From an uncultured Clostridium sp. (GTDB lineage: Bacteria; Bacillota; Clostridia; TANB77; CAG-508): a DNA stretch of 26,416 nt. The position numbers and the translations under genes were made by a program. The DNA is taken from NCBI GenBank assembly GCA_946495905.1, contig CAMMEP010000013.1, forward strand, positions 1 to 26,416, given 5' to 3'. The notes beneath the pieces were generated by a model. That model saw only the letters and a program-made list of their open reading frames with translations. It made no database searches and was not told the DNA's origin. Shown here piece after piece: positions 1 to 7,600 of the stretch (the first letter of the stretch is position 1; each line of letters opens with the position of its first letter).

Positions 1-1854
1 TTTTCCATTGATACTTGTTATGAATTTACGTAGTGCTAAATCGAATTCTTTTCCTGGTATTACTAATTCTTCATAATCATCGTCGTCTTCATAACCCCAG
101 CCTTGTTCTGATGAACCTGGATTGTAGTTCTCTTTTTGGTCATCCGTCAAGTCATTTGGTGTTGAGTCTCTATCTGGTATGCTTTCATTTCCTGCATCAT
201 CACTATGCTTTGTGATTTCTGCTATATTTTTAAAATGTTGTTCTGCTTCACTATATTCTGCAGTTACTACACATTCTACTTGTACATCTTCATAATCTAA
301 TGTATCTCCACCATCATATTTGCTAATTAATGTATCAGCTAATTTAGTAGTTACGATAGTTTTTCCATCTCCTGATGGATTTGTCCAACCATTATCTTGG
401 TTAATTGTACTATTTGCTTTTAAAGTTAGTCCTTCTGGTAAAATATCGGTTATTTCTTTTGCATAACCATCTACATTTCCTTCGTTATAGATACGTATTG
501 TATAAAGTACTGTATCTCCAATTGCCACTTGTACTGGTGTTTTGGTATGTTGCTTTATAGCTGTCGTTCTGCTACCATCTGCCAATTGTGTTACATCTAC
601 TTGTGGCTCTCTGGATGGACTTACTGGTGCATCATTCACAGCAACAATAAATTTTCTTAATGCTAGGTCAAAAATAGGGTTATAATTTATTTTTGCATTG
701 ATATCATACTCTACTTTCTTTCTTACTACTTCTGCTACTGGTTGATCTATTTTTAATGCATCTGTTGTAGATCCATTTACTGACCAATAAGTAACTACTG
801 TTGTATATTCTGTTACATTTATATTAAATGTCAATCCATTTATATTTTCTGTTGTTGGTATAGATAAATAAAAATCTTGTCCTATAATTTGACTAGTTTC
901 TTCCCCATTTTCATTTACTATTGTATAAGGAACTTGAGTTCCCTCTGCATTTTGCAAACTTGTAATAAAAGTAAAGTCTTCTTTGCTTAAACTATCTATA
1001 TGATATGGACCTACTATATAGTTGTCCCCCTGTATTTCTACTATTGCATTTTCACTATTTAAAACAAATCTATCTGAGTTACTTATAACTGGTGGAGTAT
1101 TTTTATTTGCTTCTCCTTGTGCTACAAGGTATTGATACAATGCCACAGTATCATCATTTCTATCATCACCATCAGCAAATTTATCTCCTATAGCTTCATA
1201 ATCCATCTCTCCTGTTTGTTTTACCCAAAGATAGAAAGTAGCATCTGCATCTAAATGATATACATCATCATTTGTAAAATGCCATATTGCTAATTGCTGT
1301 GCTATATCTATTTCATCATCACTAATATTACTATCTGCTAATCCAGCATTTGTTAATAGCTCATTTCTATAATTTTCTGCTATTTCTATTTCATCATCTG
1401 TTGGATTTTCTGTTGGTGCTGGCACATAGCAATGTTCTAATACCCATACTAACGAATTATATCTTTCTCCTGTTGGAAGCACATCTCTATATGGTGAAGG
1501 AATTGCATCTAGATTCTTTAAATCAAAATATTCTGTATAATTACGCTTTTGAATTACATTTCCCATGTCTGTAGAACCAAATCCTGGTCCTCCTTTTAGA
1601 CAGTATATAGTCCTATCTCTATTAGGAATTGTTCCTGTTTGGTCATAAGCTGTAATTTTCCATAATACTTTTTCAGAAGCATTTAAGCCTGTTTTATAGG
1701 CATATCCAGAACTACGAAATTCCTCTAGTCCTAAATATAGTCCCCCATTGCTATCTGTTGTAGCATATGTAAGAGAAGGTATTATCATTCCTGCTCCTAA
1801 GATGACTGCCGTTATTGCCATCATACAAGATTTCTTAAATTTCTTCCATTCCAT
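1..1854 (-). CDS. Thioester-domain surface adhesin with DUF11-like repeats (partial, C-terminus beyond window)
   Basis: An open frame of 618 codons runs off the left edge. It starts at ATG 1854, about 10 nt behind AGAAGGA. A signal peptide (MEWKKFKKSC then a hydrophobic stretch to SLTYA) covers residues 1-31. The thioester domain follows, with Cys85 in TIYCLKGGPGFGS and the partner motif QQLAIWHFTN; known thioester domains join such a Cys and Gln in a reactive bond that captures host ligands. After a PVAEVV-type linker a DUF11-like module opens with FDLALRKFIVAVN and contains GDTVLYTIRIYNEG and FKNIAEITK. In this family Lys of the RKF motif and Asn of the NIAE motif probably form an isopeptide bond. 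An acidic linker (YEDDDDYEEL) precedes a second FDLALRKFI module cut by the edge. It is clearly homologous to the two plus-strand adhesins and shares their promoter layout. The ligand is unknown. Confidence 0.87.
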   Translation of the reverse strand, partial: MEWKKFKKSCMMAITAVILGAGMIIPSLTYATTDSNGGLYLGLEEFRSSGYAYKTGLNASEKVLWKITAYDQTGTIPNRDRTIYCLKGGPGFGSTDMGNVIQKRNYTEYFDLKNLDAIPSPYRDVLPTGERYNSLVWVLEHCYVPAPTENPTDDEIEIAENYRNELLTNAGLADSNISDDEIDIAQQLAIWHFTNDDVYHLDADATFYLWVKQTGEMDYEAIGDKFADGDDRNDDTVALYQYLVAQGEANKNTPPVISNSDRFVLNSENAIVEIQGDNYIVGPYHIDSLSKEDFTFITSLQNAEGTQVPYTIVNENGEETSQIIGQDFYLSIPTTENINGLTFNINVTEYTTVVTYWSVNGSTTDALKIDQPVAEVVRKKVEYDINAKINYNPIFDLALRKFIVAVNDAPVSPSREPQVDVTQLADGSRTTAIKQHTKTPVQVAIGDTVLYTIRIYNEGNVDGYAKEITDILPEGLTLKANSTINQDNGWTNPSGDGKTIVTTKLADTLISKYDGGDTLDYEDVQVECVVTAEYSEAEQHFKNIAEITKHSDDAGNESIPDRDSTPNDLTDDQKENYNPGSSEQGWGYEDDDDYEELVIPGKEFDLALRKFITSINGK

Positions 1855-1908
1855 TTTTCTACCATCCTTCTTTTAAACTATTCCTTTATTTTTTGATACT
1901 CTATTCTT

Positions 1909-1937
1909 ATTTTAAAGCCCTTTTTTTCTTTCGTCAA
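1909..1937 (-). promoter_or_regulatory. Sigma-A-type promoter of the minus-strand adhesin
   Basis: Read on the minus strand, TTGACG (1937-1932) and TAAAAT (1914-1909) are separated by exactly 17 bp. The start codon lies 54 bp downstream. The other two adhesin genes have the same kind of promoter. Confidence 0.75.
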
Positions 1938-1989
1938 TAGCAAAATTTAACAGCTTTTCTATTCTTTTCTAATTGTATTTTTTTTGCTC

Positions 1990-1995
1990 TACGGA
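1990..1995 (-). promoter_or_regulatory. Conserved TCCGTA motif upstream of adhesin promoter
   Basis: TCCGTA on the minus strand lies 52 bp upstream of the -35 element and 28 bp downstream of the TGTAAT array. The second adhesin gene has the same motif at exactly the same two distances. Function unknown. Confidence 0.4.
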
Positions 1996-2023
1996 AGCGC
2001 CTTTTTGCTATTAACTCTTTTTT

Positions 2024-2062
2024 ATTACCCTTACATTACAATTATATTACATTTTCGTTACA
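2024..2062 (-). promoter_or_regulatory. Four phased TGTAAT-type hexamers, WalR/YycF-like box array
   Basis: On the minus strand the units TGTAAC, TGTAAT, TGTAAT and GGTAAT start exactly 11 bp apart (plus-strand left ends 2057, 2046, 2035, 2024). This matches the published WalR consensus TGTWAH-N5-TGTWAH, a site class bound by OmpR-family response regulators that control cell-wall and surface genes. The array lies 86 bp upstream of the -35 element. The regulator is inferred; no regulator gene is present in the window. Confidence 0.6.
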
Positions 2063-2251
2063 TTTTCAAGGTTTTTAGACAATTTTACTAGGAAAATAGG
2101 GAGTTGCCGCATGAGAATTTTTAAAATTTTTGTATGCGATTTGTATGCAATTTTTTAATATAATAATCAAAAATAATAAAAAATAATATTTTTTATCCTG
2201 TATAGCAAAATGCGTGAAAACCTTGAAATGACTGAATAATATAAAATAATA

Positions 2252-2287
2252 AAAAACAATAGACATATAATAAAATCTATTGTTTTT
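2252..2287. terminator. Bidirectional hairpin terminator
   Basis: A perfect 12-bp stem (AAAAACAATAGA / TCTATTGTTTTT) encloses a 12-nt loop, with T runs in both directions. On the minus strand it lies directly behind the tRNA-Cys 3'-end remnant at 2296-2307, so it may be the original terminator of the tRNA-Cys gene. Confidence 0.7.
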
Positions 2288-2295
2288 CCTACTTT

Positions 2296-2307
2296 TTGGA
2301 GGCGACA
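2296..2307 (-). repeat. Copy of tRNA-Cys 3' end, candidate attachment site
   Basis: TTGGAGGCGACA is identical to 4021-4032, the 3' end (acceptor strand plus CCA) of the tRNA-Cys gene. The adjoining bases on the minus strand still resemble a T arm (CTGGTTATTTTCTGG against CCGGTTCGAATCCGG). This is what integration into a tRNA 3' end leaves behind. Confidence 0.5.
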
Positions 2308-2373
2308 GCCAGAAAATAACCAGCCTCAAAGCCTCTATTTCTACATAGTTTCGGACATCTACTGGTTAAATTT

Positions 2374-2392
2374 ATTGCAATTTTACTGCAAC
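2374..2392 (+). repeat. TGCAA-type direct repeat, left copy
   Basis: ATTGCAATTTTACTGCAAC, itself two spaced TGCAA units. A 17/19 match in the same orientation lies at 3871-3889. The two copies sit just inside the two tRNA-Cys 3'-end copies, as arm-type recombinase sites would. Confidence 0.4.
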
Positions 2393-2540
2393 CACATAAA
2401 TTATATCTATTTATAGTAAGAATTAATTGTAAATTTTTACTATGTTCGCTTGTTTTTTTATGTAAAATATAGTAGCATATTACCAACCTTTCTTGTCATA
2501 AGGTAGTCTTTTACATAAGGACGGAAAGGAGGAAGCACAT

Positions 2541-2666
2541 ATGACAAACGCAGAACTAATTTTGCAACTAGTAGATAAATTATTAAAACAAAAAGAAGAA
2601 ATTGAAACATTAAAATCTACGAAAGCAAATACAAAAGATGAAAAGATTAAAGCAGATAATACATAA
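2541..2666 (+). CDS. Small hypothetical protein, 41 aa
   Basis: ATG at 2541 follows an excellent ribosome binding site (AAAGGAGG, 2525-2532) and the frame closes with TAA at 2664-2666. The product begins MTNAELILQLVDKLLKQKEE and is an amphipathic, lysine/glutamate-rich helix with heptad-like leucines and a hydrophilic tail. A strong terminator follows immediately, so it is a self-contained single-gene unit. No family is recognised. It sits inside the stretch bounded by two tRNA-Cys 3'-end copies, so it may be cargo of a mobile element. A broken second copy of its first codons lies at 2756. Gene status rests on ribosome binding site and terminator; function unknown. Confidence 0.7.
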   Translation: MTNAELILQLVDKLLKQKEEIETLKSTKANTKDEKIKADNT

Positions 2667-2676
2667 TAGTATTGTC

Positions 2677-2711
2677 AAACAGGATAGAATGTTGTGGTCT
2701 ATCCTGTTTTT
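2677..2711 (+). terminator. Terminator of the 41-aa ORF
   Basis: A 12-bp perfect stem (AAACAGGATAGA / TCTATCCTGTTT) with a 9-nt loop, followed by a T run, begins 11 bp after the stop codon. Confidence 0.85.
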
Positions 2712-2713
2712 AT

Positions 2714-2747
2714 ATAAAAAAAGTATGTGTAGTTGTGATACACATAC
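2714..2747 (-). terminator. Terminator facing the minus strand, for the 217-aa gene
   Basis: A 9-bp perfect stem (GTATGTGTA / TACACATAC, 2723-2747) is followed on the minus strand by seven T residues. It lies 215 nt past the stop of the 217-aa gene. Confidence 0.65.
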
Positions 2748-2755
2748 AAGCACAA

Positions 2756-2776
2756 ATGACATTCGCAGAACTTTGA
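2756..2776 (+). pseudogene. Degenerate copy of the first codons of the 41-aa ORF
   Basis: AAGCACAAATGACATTCGCA onward matches the region around the 41-aa start at about 22 of 27 positions. It reads MTFAEL then TGA against MTNAEL. The ribosome binding site is missing and the minus-strand terminator hairpin stands in its place. A partial duplication is the simplest reading. Confidence 0.45.
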
Positions 2777-2961
2777 ATGTTTTGTTTAATGTAACTATAT
2801 AATAACATCTTTTTTTATATTTGTCAAATATTTTTTAATACCTTTTACATATGAAAACTTTTTTATCTGATTCATTTGAGAAAATGTTCCAACCAAAAAA
2901 TATTATAGATACTCTCAGTAAAAAATGATATAAATTTAACTTATATTATCAATAGATATTG

Positions 2962-3615
2962 CTATTTTTCTTCTAGTTCAATTGTTCTAGTAACGCTTGC
3001 CTTATTTTGATTATTTAACACAGTCGGACTATTATGAACTTCTAAAGACAAACGTAATTTATTTTTTTCTAGCCATGGTTTTACAGTCTCATCAAATAAA
3101 TATCTATCCCATACATCTTCTATTCGTACACCATCTTCTGTGTATCCAAGTAAATTTGTGCTACCGTCTCTAAAATTGAAAGTAAATTCTTTACCTCTTT
3201 TACCTTCTTGATATGTAACAATTAAAGAACCTTGATCAATGTCAAATCGGTTTCCTCTATATTCAACACTTTTTATATGCATTTTTTTCTTTTCTCTATC
3301 AGACCAAAAATGATTTTGAAAAAATGCATCCATTTTTTCTTGAGACATTTGAGCTACTAAATTACTTTCGTCCATTAACTCTGGATTATATAGTCTAATT
3401 AATCTATTAATTTTTTCTATATCTTGCATTGTTGAATTACCATTTAAAGAAGTAACTATAAATACTCCAGGATACATCTCGTCAAAAGTTACACCCTTCC
3501 TTGATAATTGTTCCATTATATAATGATTACACACTATTATTGCTTCATTAGGTTTTAATTCATTACCTATATGTATATTATTTCTATTGATTGAATAAGT
3601 TTCGATTATATTCAA
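2962..3615 (-). CDS. Hypothetical protein, 217 aa
   Basis: Not recognised. The frame starts at a TTG codon (3615) 8 nt behind AGAAGG; there is no in-frame ATG near the ribosome binding site, so TTG is the likely start. The protein is soluble, with no signal peptide or membrane segment and no cysteine cluster. It is rich in charged and aromatic residues (for example FFQNHFWSDREKKKMHI around residues 98-114). The C-terminal part (residues 115-190) looks like alternating beta strands. It is transcribed alone, ends at the terminator at 2714-2747 and lies inside the stretch flanked by tRNA-Cys 3'-end copies, so it is probably cargo of that element. A poor promoter (TTAAAT-N17-TATAAT) lies about 25 bp upstream of its ribosome binding site. 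Confidence 0.65.
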   Translation of the reverse strand: MNIIETYSINRNNIHIGNELKPNEAIIVCNHYIMEQLSRKGVTFDEMYPGVFIVTSLNGNSTMQDIEKINRLIRLYNPELMDESNLVAQMSQEKMDAFFQNHFWSDREKKKMHIKSVEYRGNRFDIDQGSLIVTYQEGKRGKEFTFNFRDGSTNLLGYTEDGVRIEDVWDRYLFDETVKPWLEKNKLRLSLEVHNSPTVLNNQNKASVTRTIELEEK

Positions 3616-3920
3616 AATTATACCTTCTTTCTATTTTTATAGTTTTTATTATATCAAAATATTGGATAAAATTTAATATTTTGAAGATTTTAAGAATTAT
3701 ATATTTTTCAAATAATTTTCTATCTCTTATAATTTAATCTTTATAGTTAAGTTAGAAGCATAAACATCATTTGAATAATAAAAAACTAAAAAAGTAATAT
3801 TTTTAATAATAACTATATGTGGTTCAATGTATATTTTTTATATATTCCATAATTATTCCTCCAAAATATTACTGCAATTTTATTGCAACGCCTATGATAT
3901 TCTATGACACTGTGTATTAA
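3616..3920. other. Gene-free AT-rich stretch
   Basis: No convincing ORF or RNA gene. It contains a TATAAT near 3642-3647 (minus strand) that could serve the 217-aa gene and the right TGCAA repeat at 3871-3889. Nothing else stands out. Confidence 0.5.
3871..3889 (+). repeat. TGCAA-type direct repeat, right copy
   Basis: ACTGCAATTTTATTGCAAC, matching 2374-2392 at 17 of 19 positions in the same orientation. It lies 131 bp inside the right tRNA-Cys 3' end. Confidence 0.4.
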
Positions 3921-3958
3921 ATATAAAAATAAAATACTGCTTTCAAAGACAGTATTTT
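3921..3958 (-). terminator. Terminator downstream of tRNA-Cys
   Basis: On the minus strand AAAATACTG and CAGTATTTT form a 9-bp stem with a 10-nt loop, followed by TATTTTTAT. It lies 63 bp beyond the tRNA-Cys 3' end. Confidence 0.7.
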
Positions 3959-4021
3959 CAGTAAATTTGGTTATCTGTGATATTATAACACTCTATAATA
4001 AACGTCTAAACTTATTCAAAT

Positions 4022-4095
4022 TGGAGGCGACACCCGGATTCGAACCGGGGATCAGAGTTTTGCAGACTCGTGCCTTACCACTTGGCTATATCGCC
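4022..4095 (-). tRNA. tRNA-Cys (anticodon GCA)
   Basis: The minus strand folds as a full cloverleaf: acceptor GGCGATA paired with TGTCGCC (one G-U pair), D arm AGCCAAGTGGTAAGGC, anticodon loop CTGCAAA with GCA, T loop TTCGAAT, discriminator T and an encoded CCA. It lies 134 bp downstream of tRNA-Gly. Each has its own terminator-like hairpin, so they may be processed from one transcript with partial read-through or made separately. Its 3' 12 bp recur at 2296-2307. Confidence 0.96.
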
Positions 4096-4194
4096 ATGCT
4101 CCATATAATAAATATATATGTATGAAAAAAATTTTTAGTACCACTTTTTACATATTTAGCAAAGAAATATTATTAAGATGTTTAAAATTAAATA

Positions 4195-4227
4195 AAAACT
4201 GTTTAGTACCGCTTATCAAACAGTTTT
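4195..4227 (-). terminator. Hairpin terminator downstream of tRNA-Gly
   Basis: AAAACTGTTT and AAACAGTTTT form a 10-bp stem around a 13-nt loop, 3 bp beyond the tRNA-Gly 3' end on the minus strand, followed by an AT-rich tail. Confidence 0.6.
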
Positions 4228-4229
4228 AT

Positions 4230-4305
4230 TGGAGCGGGAAACGGGGCTCAAACCCGCGACCTCTGCCTTGGCAAGGCAGCGCTCTATCAACTGAGCTATT
4301 CCCGC
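4230..4305 (-). tRNA. tRNA-Gly (anticodon GCC)
   Basis: The minus strand reads GCGGGAATAGCTCAGTTGAT onward with acceptor GCGGGAA/TTCCCGC, anticodon loop TTGCCAA containing GCC, T arm GCGGGTTTGAGCCCCG and an encoded CCA end. Confidence 0.96.
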
Positions 4306-4332
4306 ATGAATTACTATATTAGTAAATCTTTT

Positions 4333-4360
4333 GTTGTTTGTCATTCAAATGATAAACAAC
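4333..4360 (-). other. Hairpin in the tRNA-Gly 5' leader
   Basis: GTTGTTTGTCAT and ATGATAAACAAC form a 12-bp stem with a 4-nt loop and one G-U type mismatch. It lies between the promoter and the tRNA, so it would be near the 5' end of the precursor transcript. Possibly a processing or stability element. Confidence 0.4.
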
Positions 4361-4372
4361 AGAACAATTAAT

Positions 4373-4401
4373 ATAATAGCAAATTATTAAGCAAAAGTCA
4401 A
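4373..4401 (-). promoter_or_regulatory. Promoter of the tRNA-Gly/tRNA-Cys unit
   Basis: On the minus strand TTGACT (4401-4396) and TATTAT (4378-4373) are 17 bp apart, 67 bp upstream of tRNA-Gly. Confidence 0.75.
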
Positions 4402-4470
4402 TAAAAATGAAATAAATTTTTATAGATTTCCCTATAAAAAAGGCTAAAACCATTGAAAATATTACAAAAA

Positions 4471-4498
4471 TGTAATATAATTGTAATATGGCTGTAAT
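4471..4498 (+). promoter_or_regulatory. Three phased TGTAAT hexamers, WalR/YycF-like box array
   Basis: Perfect TGTAAT units start at 4471, 4482 and 4493, exactly 11 bp apart, and end 86 bp before the -35 element, the same distance as in the minus-strand adhesin gene. They match TGTWAH-N5-TGTWAH. Binding by a WalR or PhoP-type regulator is inferred. Confidence 0.65.
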
Positions 4499-4526
4499 AT
4501 TTTAAACATAAAATGAAAAAGATAGA

Positions 4527-4532
4527 TCCGTA
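4527..4532 (+). promoter_or_regulatory. Conserved TCCGTA motif
   Basis: Lies 28 bp after the TGTAAT array and 52 bp before the -35, identical to the distances in the first adhesin gene. Function unknown. Confidence 0.4.
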
Positions 4533-4584
4533 AGAAGTTTTTTCTAAGTTTTTCAATAGATGGAAAACAAGGAAAATATTGCTA

Positions 4585-4613
4585 TTGACTTACGAAAAAA
4601 ATGTAAGTACAAT
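4585..4613 (+). promoter_or_regulatory. Promoter of the 1441-aa adhesin with overlapping palindrome
   Basis: TTGACT and TACAAT with a 17-bp spacer. The promoter lies inside an imperfect inverted repeat (CTATTGACTTAC ... GTAAGTACAATAG, 4582-4615) that covers both hexamers and could be an operator. Confidence 0.75.
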
Positions 4614-4644
4614 AGATAATATAGGATATTAAAAGGGTAAAAGG

Positions 4645-7600
4645 ATGGTAATGAATATGAAACTTAAAAAACTAGCTTTAATAATCATACTAACATTATT
4701 AGCAATTATCTTAACAAGTGCTTTTAACATAGCAAAAGCAGCAACTGCAACAGAACCTAAATATCTTACAATAAAACAGTTAAGAAGTTCTGGCTATGGA
4801 TATAAAGCATTAGAAAAAAATATTTGGAAAATTGTAGAAACAAATAGTAATGGAACAACTGCTAATTATGATAGCACAATTTATTGTTTAAAAGGCGGAC
4901 CAGGATTTGGATCAAACGAATTTGGTAGTGGAACTCCAACAGTAAGAGCATACACAAGATATTTTGATATGAAAAATCCAAGTTCAATTGATAGTCCTTA
5001 TGTAGATGCATTGCCAGACGTAAATAGTGATACATACAAAGCTTTGCTATGGCTACTTGAAAATGTATATGTAGTACCAAGAACAAATGCAAGTGATACA
5101 GAAAAACAAGAAGCAGCAGAGTATAGAGAATTATTATTAAATAATGCAGGAATTCAAGATAGCTATTTAACAGATGACGACATTGATGTTGTTCAACAAT
5201 TAGCAGTATGGCATTTTACAAATAGTGGAGATAGCTTTGACGTAGAAAGAGATGGAACGCAAACTTTTGAATTGCTTGTAAACTTCTATAAAAATAATGA
5301 TGATAATTACATTGCATTAAGTGATGAAGACTACTGGGGAGATGAAGGTTATTATAGAGCTGAAGAAGCAATTCAATTATACCAATACTTAGTAAATACA
5401 GCAGAAGCAAATGCACCAGACTATGAAGTAAAAACTGCAAGCCAACCTTATGAAATAGCAGATTTAACACAAACAGTAAAAGCAGAAGGAAATAACTATA
5501 TTATAGGACCATTCAGAATAAATCAAATAAGTGATACAACAGGAACATTAGAAGGAACATTTACTGATGGAAATGGAGAGACAATCAGTAATTTAAGCTT
5601 GCAAAATGCAAGTGGAAGTACATTTAGCAACTTAGAAGACACAATCGGTCAAGATTTTTACATTGTTGTACCAAATACAACAAATATTGATAAAATAACA
5701 TTTAGCATAAATGGAAGTTATTTTGATACTACTGTTACTTATTGGTCAGTAGAAGGAGCAGCAGCAATTGATCAACCAGTAGCAATCGTAGAAAGAGTAA
5801 AAAAAGATTATAGTGATTCAGAAGAATTTACAAAACCAGCAGAGGAAATATTTGATTTAGCATTAAGAAAATTTATCGTATCCATAAATAATGTTGAACC
5901 AACAACAAGTAGAGTACCAAGCATTAGTAATGACACATTAGAAGATTTAAGAGATGGAACAATAACAACAGCAGAAAAAGTACATCCTAAAAATCCTCTA
6001 ACAGTTACAACAGGAGATACAGTATTATATACTATTAGAATATATAACGAAGGAGATATTGATGGGATTGTAACTGAAATTACCGATTACTTACCAGATG
6101 GTTTAAGCTTAAAAGAAGATAGTAGCATTAATACAGAAAATGGATGGATATCAGAAGATGGAAGAACTGTTACTACTAATAAACTTGCAGGGCAAGTAAT
6201 ACCAGCTTTTGATGGTACAACATTACATTATTTAGATGTACAAATTGAATGTATTGTAACTGCATCAGTAAGCGATACTGATACCAATTTGAAAAACATA
6301 GCAGAAATAACAGGAGCAACTGATTCAGAAGGAGAAGAAGTACCAGACAGAGATTCTACACCAGATAATGTAGATGTACCTGGATACGGAGATGAAAGTC
6401 AAGAAGATGATGACGACTTTGAAGATTTAGTAATCTTAGGACAATACTTTGACTTAAGTTTAAGAAAATTCATCATACAAGTAAATGATACCGAACTAAA
6501 AGATAATGATGGTAATTATTTAAGAGAGCCAGTAGTAGATACAACTCCACTTACTTCAGGAAGTTCAACAACAGCAATTTATAATCATCCAAAAGATCCT
6601 GTGGAAGTAGCAATTGGAGATGAAGTTATTTATACCATAAGAGTATATAATGAAGGTCAAATAGATGGTTATGTTTATGAAATAACAGATCACCTACCAG
6701 CAAACTTAGAATTTGTAAATGACGAATTTAATGCATCTTATGGATGGACAATAAGTGAAGATGGAAGAACAGTAACAACAAATATTACTTCACCAGACAC
6801 TGAGTATTCTGCAAGTAGAGACACTATATATGAAGATAGAAAAGAAGGAGCAGATAAAGTAATATTAGAAGCCTTCGATGGCACAAACTTAGATTATATT
6901 GATGTACAAATTAAATGTAGAGTAAGAGATACAGCTACTGCTGAAGAAAAATTAACAAACATAGCAGAAGTTACAGATTCTAGAGATTCAGAAGGACAAG
7001 AGGTAACAGATAGAGATTCAACAGAAGATAATGTTACTTTACCATCTGATGAAACATTACCAAACTATAAAGATGATGAAATAAATAGAGGAGATGAATA
7101 TATTCCTGGACAAGAAGATGATGATGACTTTGAAAAAGTAATTATCCAAAAATTTGACTTGGCATTAAGAAAATTCATCACAGGAGTAAATGATATAGTA
7201 ATAACAGATAGAGAACCAGTATTTAGCATAGAAGATGGAGAATATGTATATGCTCACACAAAAGACCCAGTAGAAGTAGCAACAGGAGATACGGTTATCT
7301 ACACATTAAGAATCTATAATGAAGGAGATATTGCAGGATATGCAGAAGAGGTAAAAGATGATATTCCAGAAGGATTAGAATTCTTACCAGAGAATACAAC
7401 AAATATCAATTATAGATGGGTAATGTATGATGCAGAAGGAAATGTAACAGAAAATGTAGAAGATGCAGTAAGTATTAGAACAGATTATTTATCAAAAGCA
7501 CAAGAAGAGGAAACAGGAAGAGATAATCTAATAGAAGCATTTGATCCAGAGACAATGGATGAACCAGATTACAAAGAAGTAAGAATTGCATTTAAAGTAA

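Larger units (their letters stand above)
2288..2540. other. Intergenic stretch with att-like remnant, no gene recognised
   Basis: Holds the tRNA-Cys 3'-end copy (2296-2307) and a TGCAA repeat motif (2374-2392). A 65-codon minus-strand frame here shows no family features. A weak promoter for the 41-aa ORF may exist (TTGTTT-N17-TAGCAT near 2451-2479), but it is far from consensus. Confidence 0.4.

Noticed and set aside
2075..2486. Two minus-strand ORFs of 84 and 65 codons in the intergenic region
   Set aside because: They run through the terminator, operator array and tRNA remnant, have no good ribosome binding site and no recognisable features.
3904..4322. Two small plus-strand ORFs across the tRNA genes
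   Set aside because: Their translations (TPGFEPG..., GSNPRPLPWQG...) are the familiar artefacts of reading tRNA genes in antisense.
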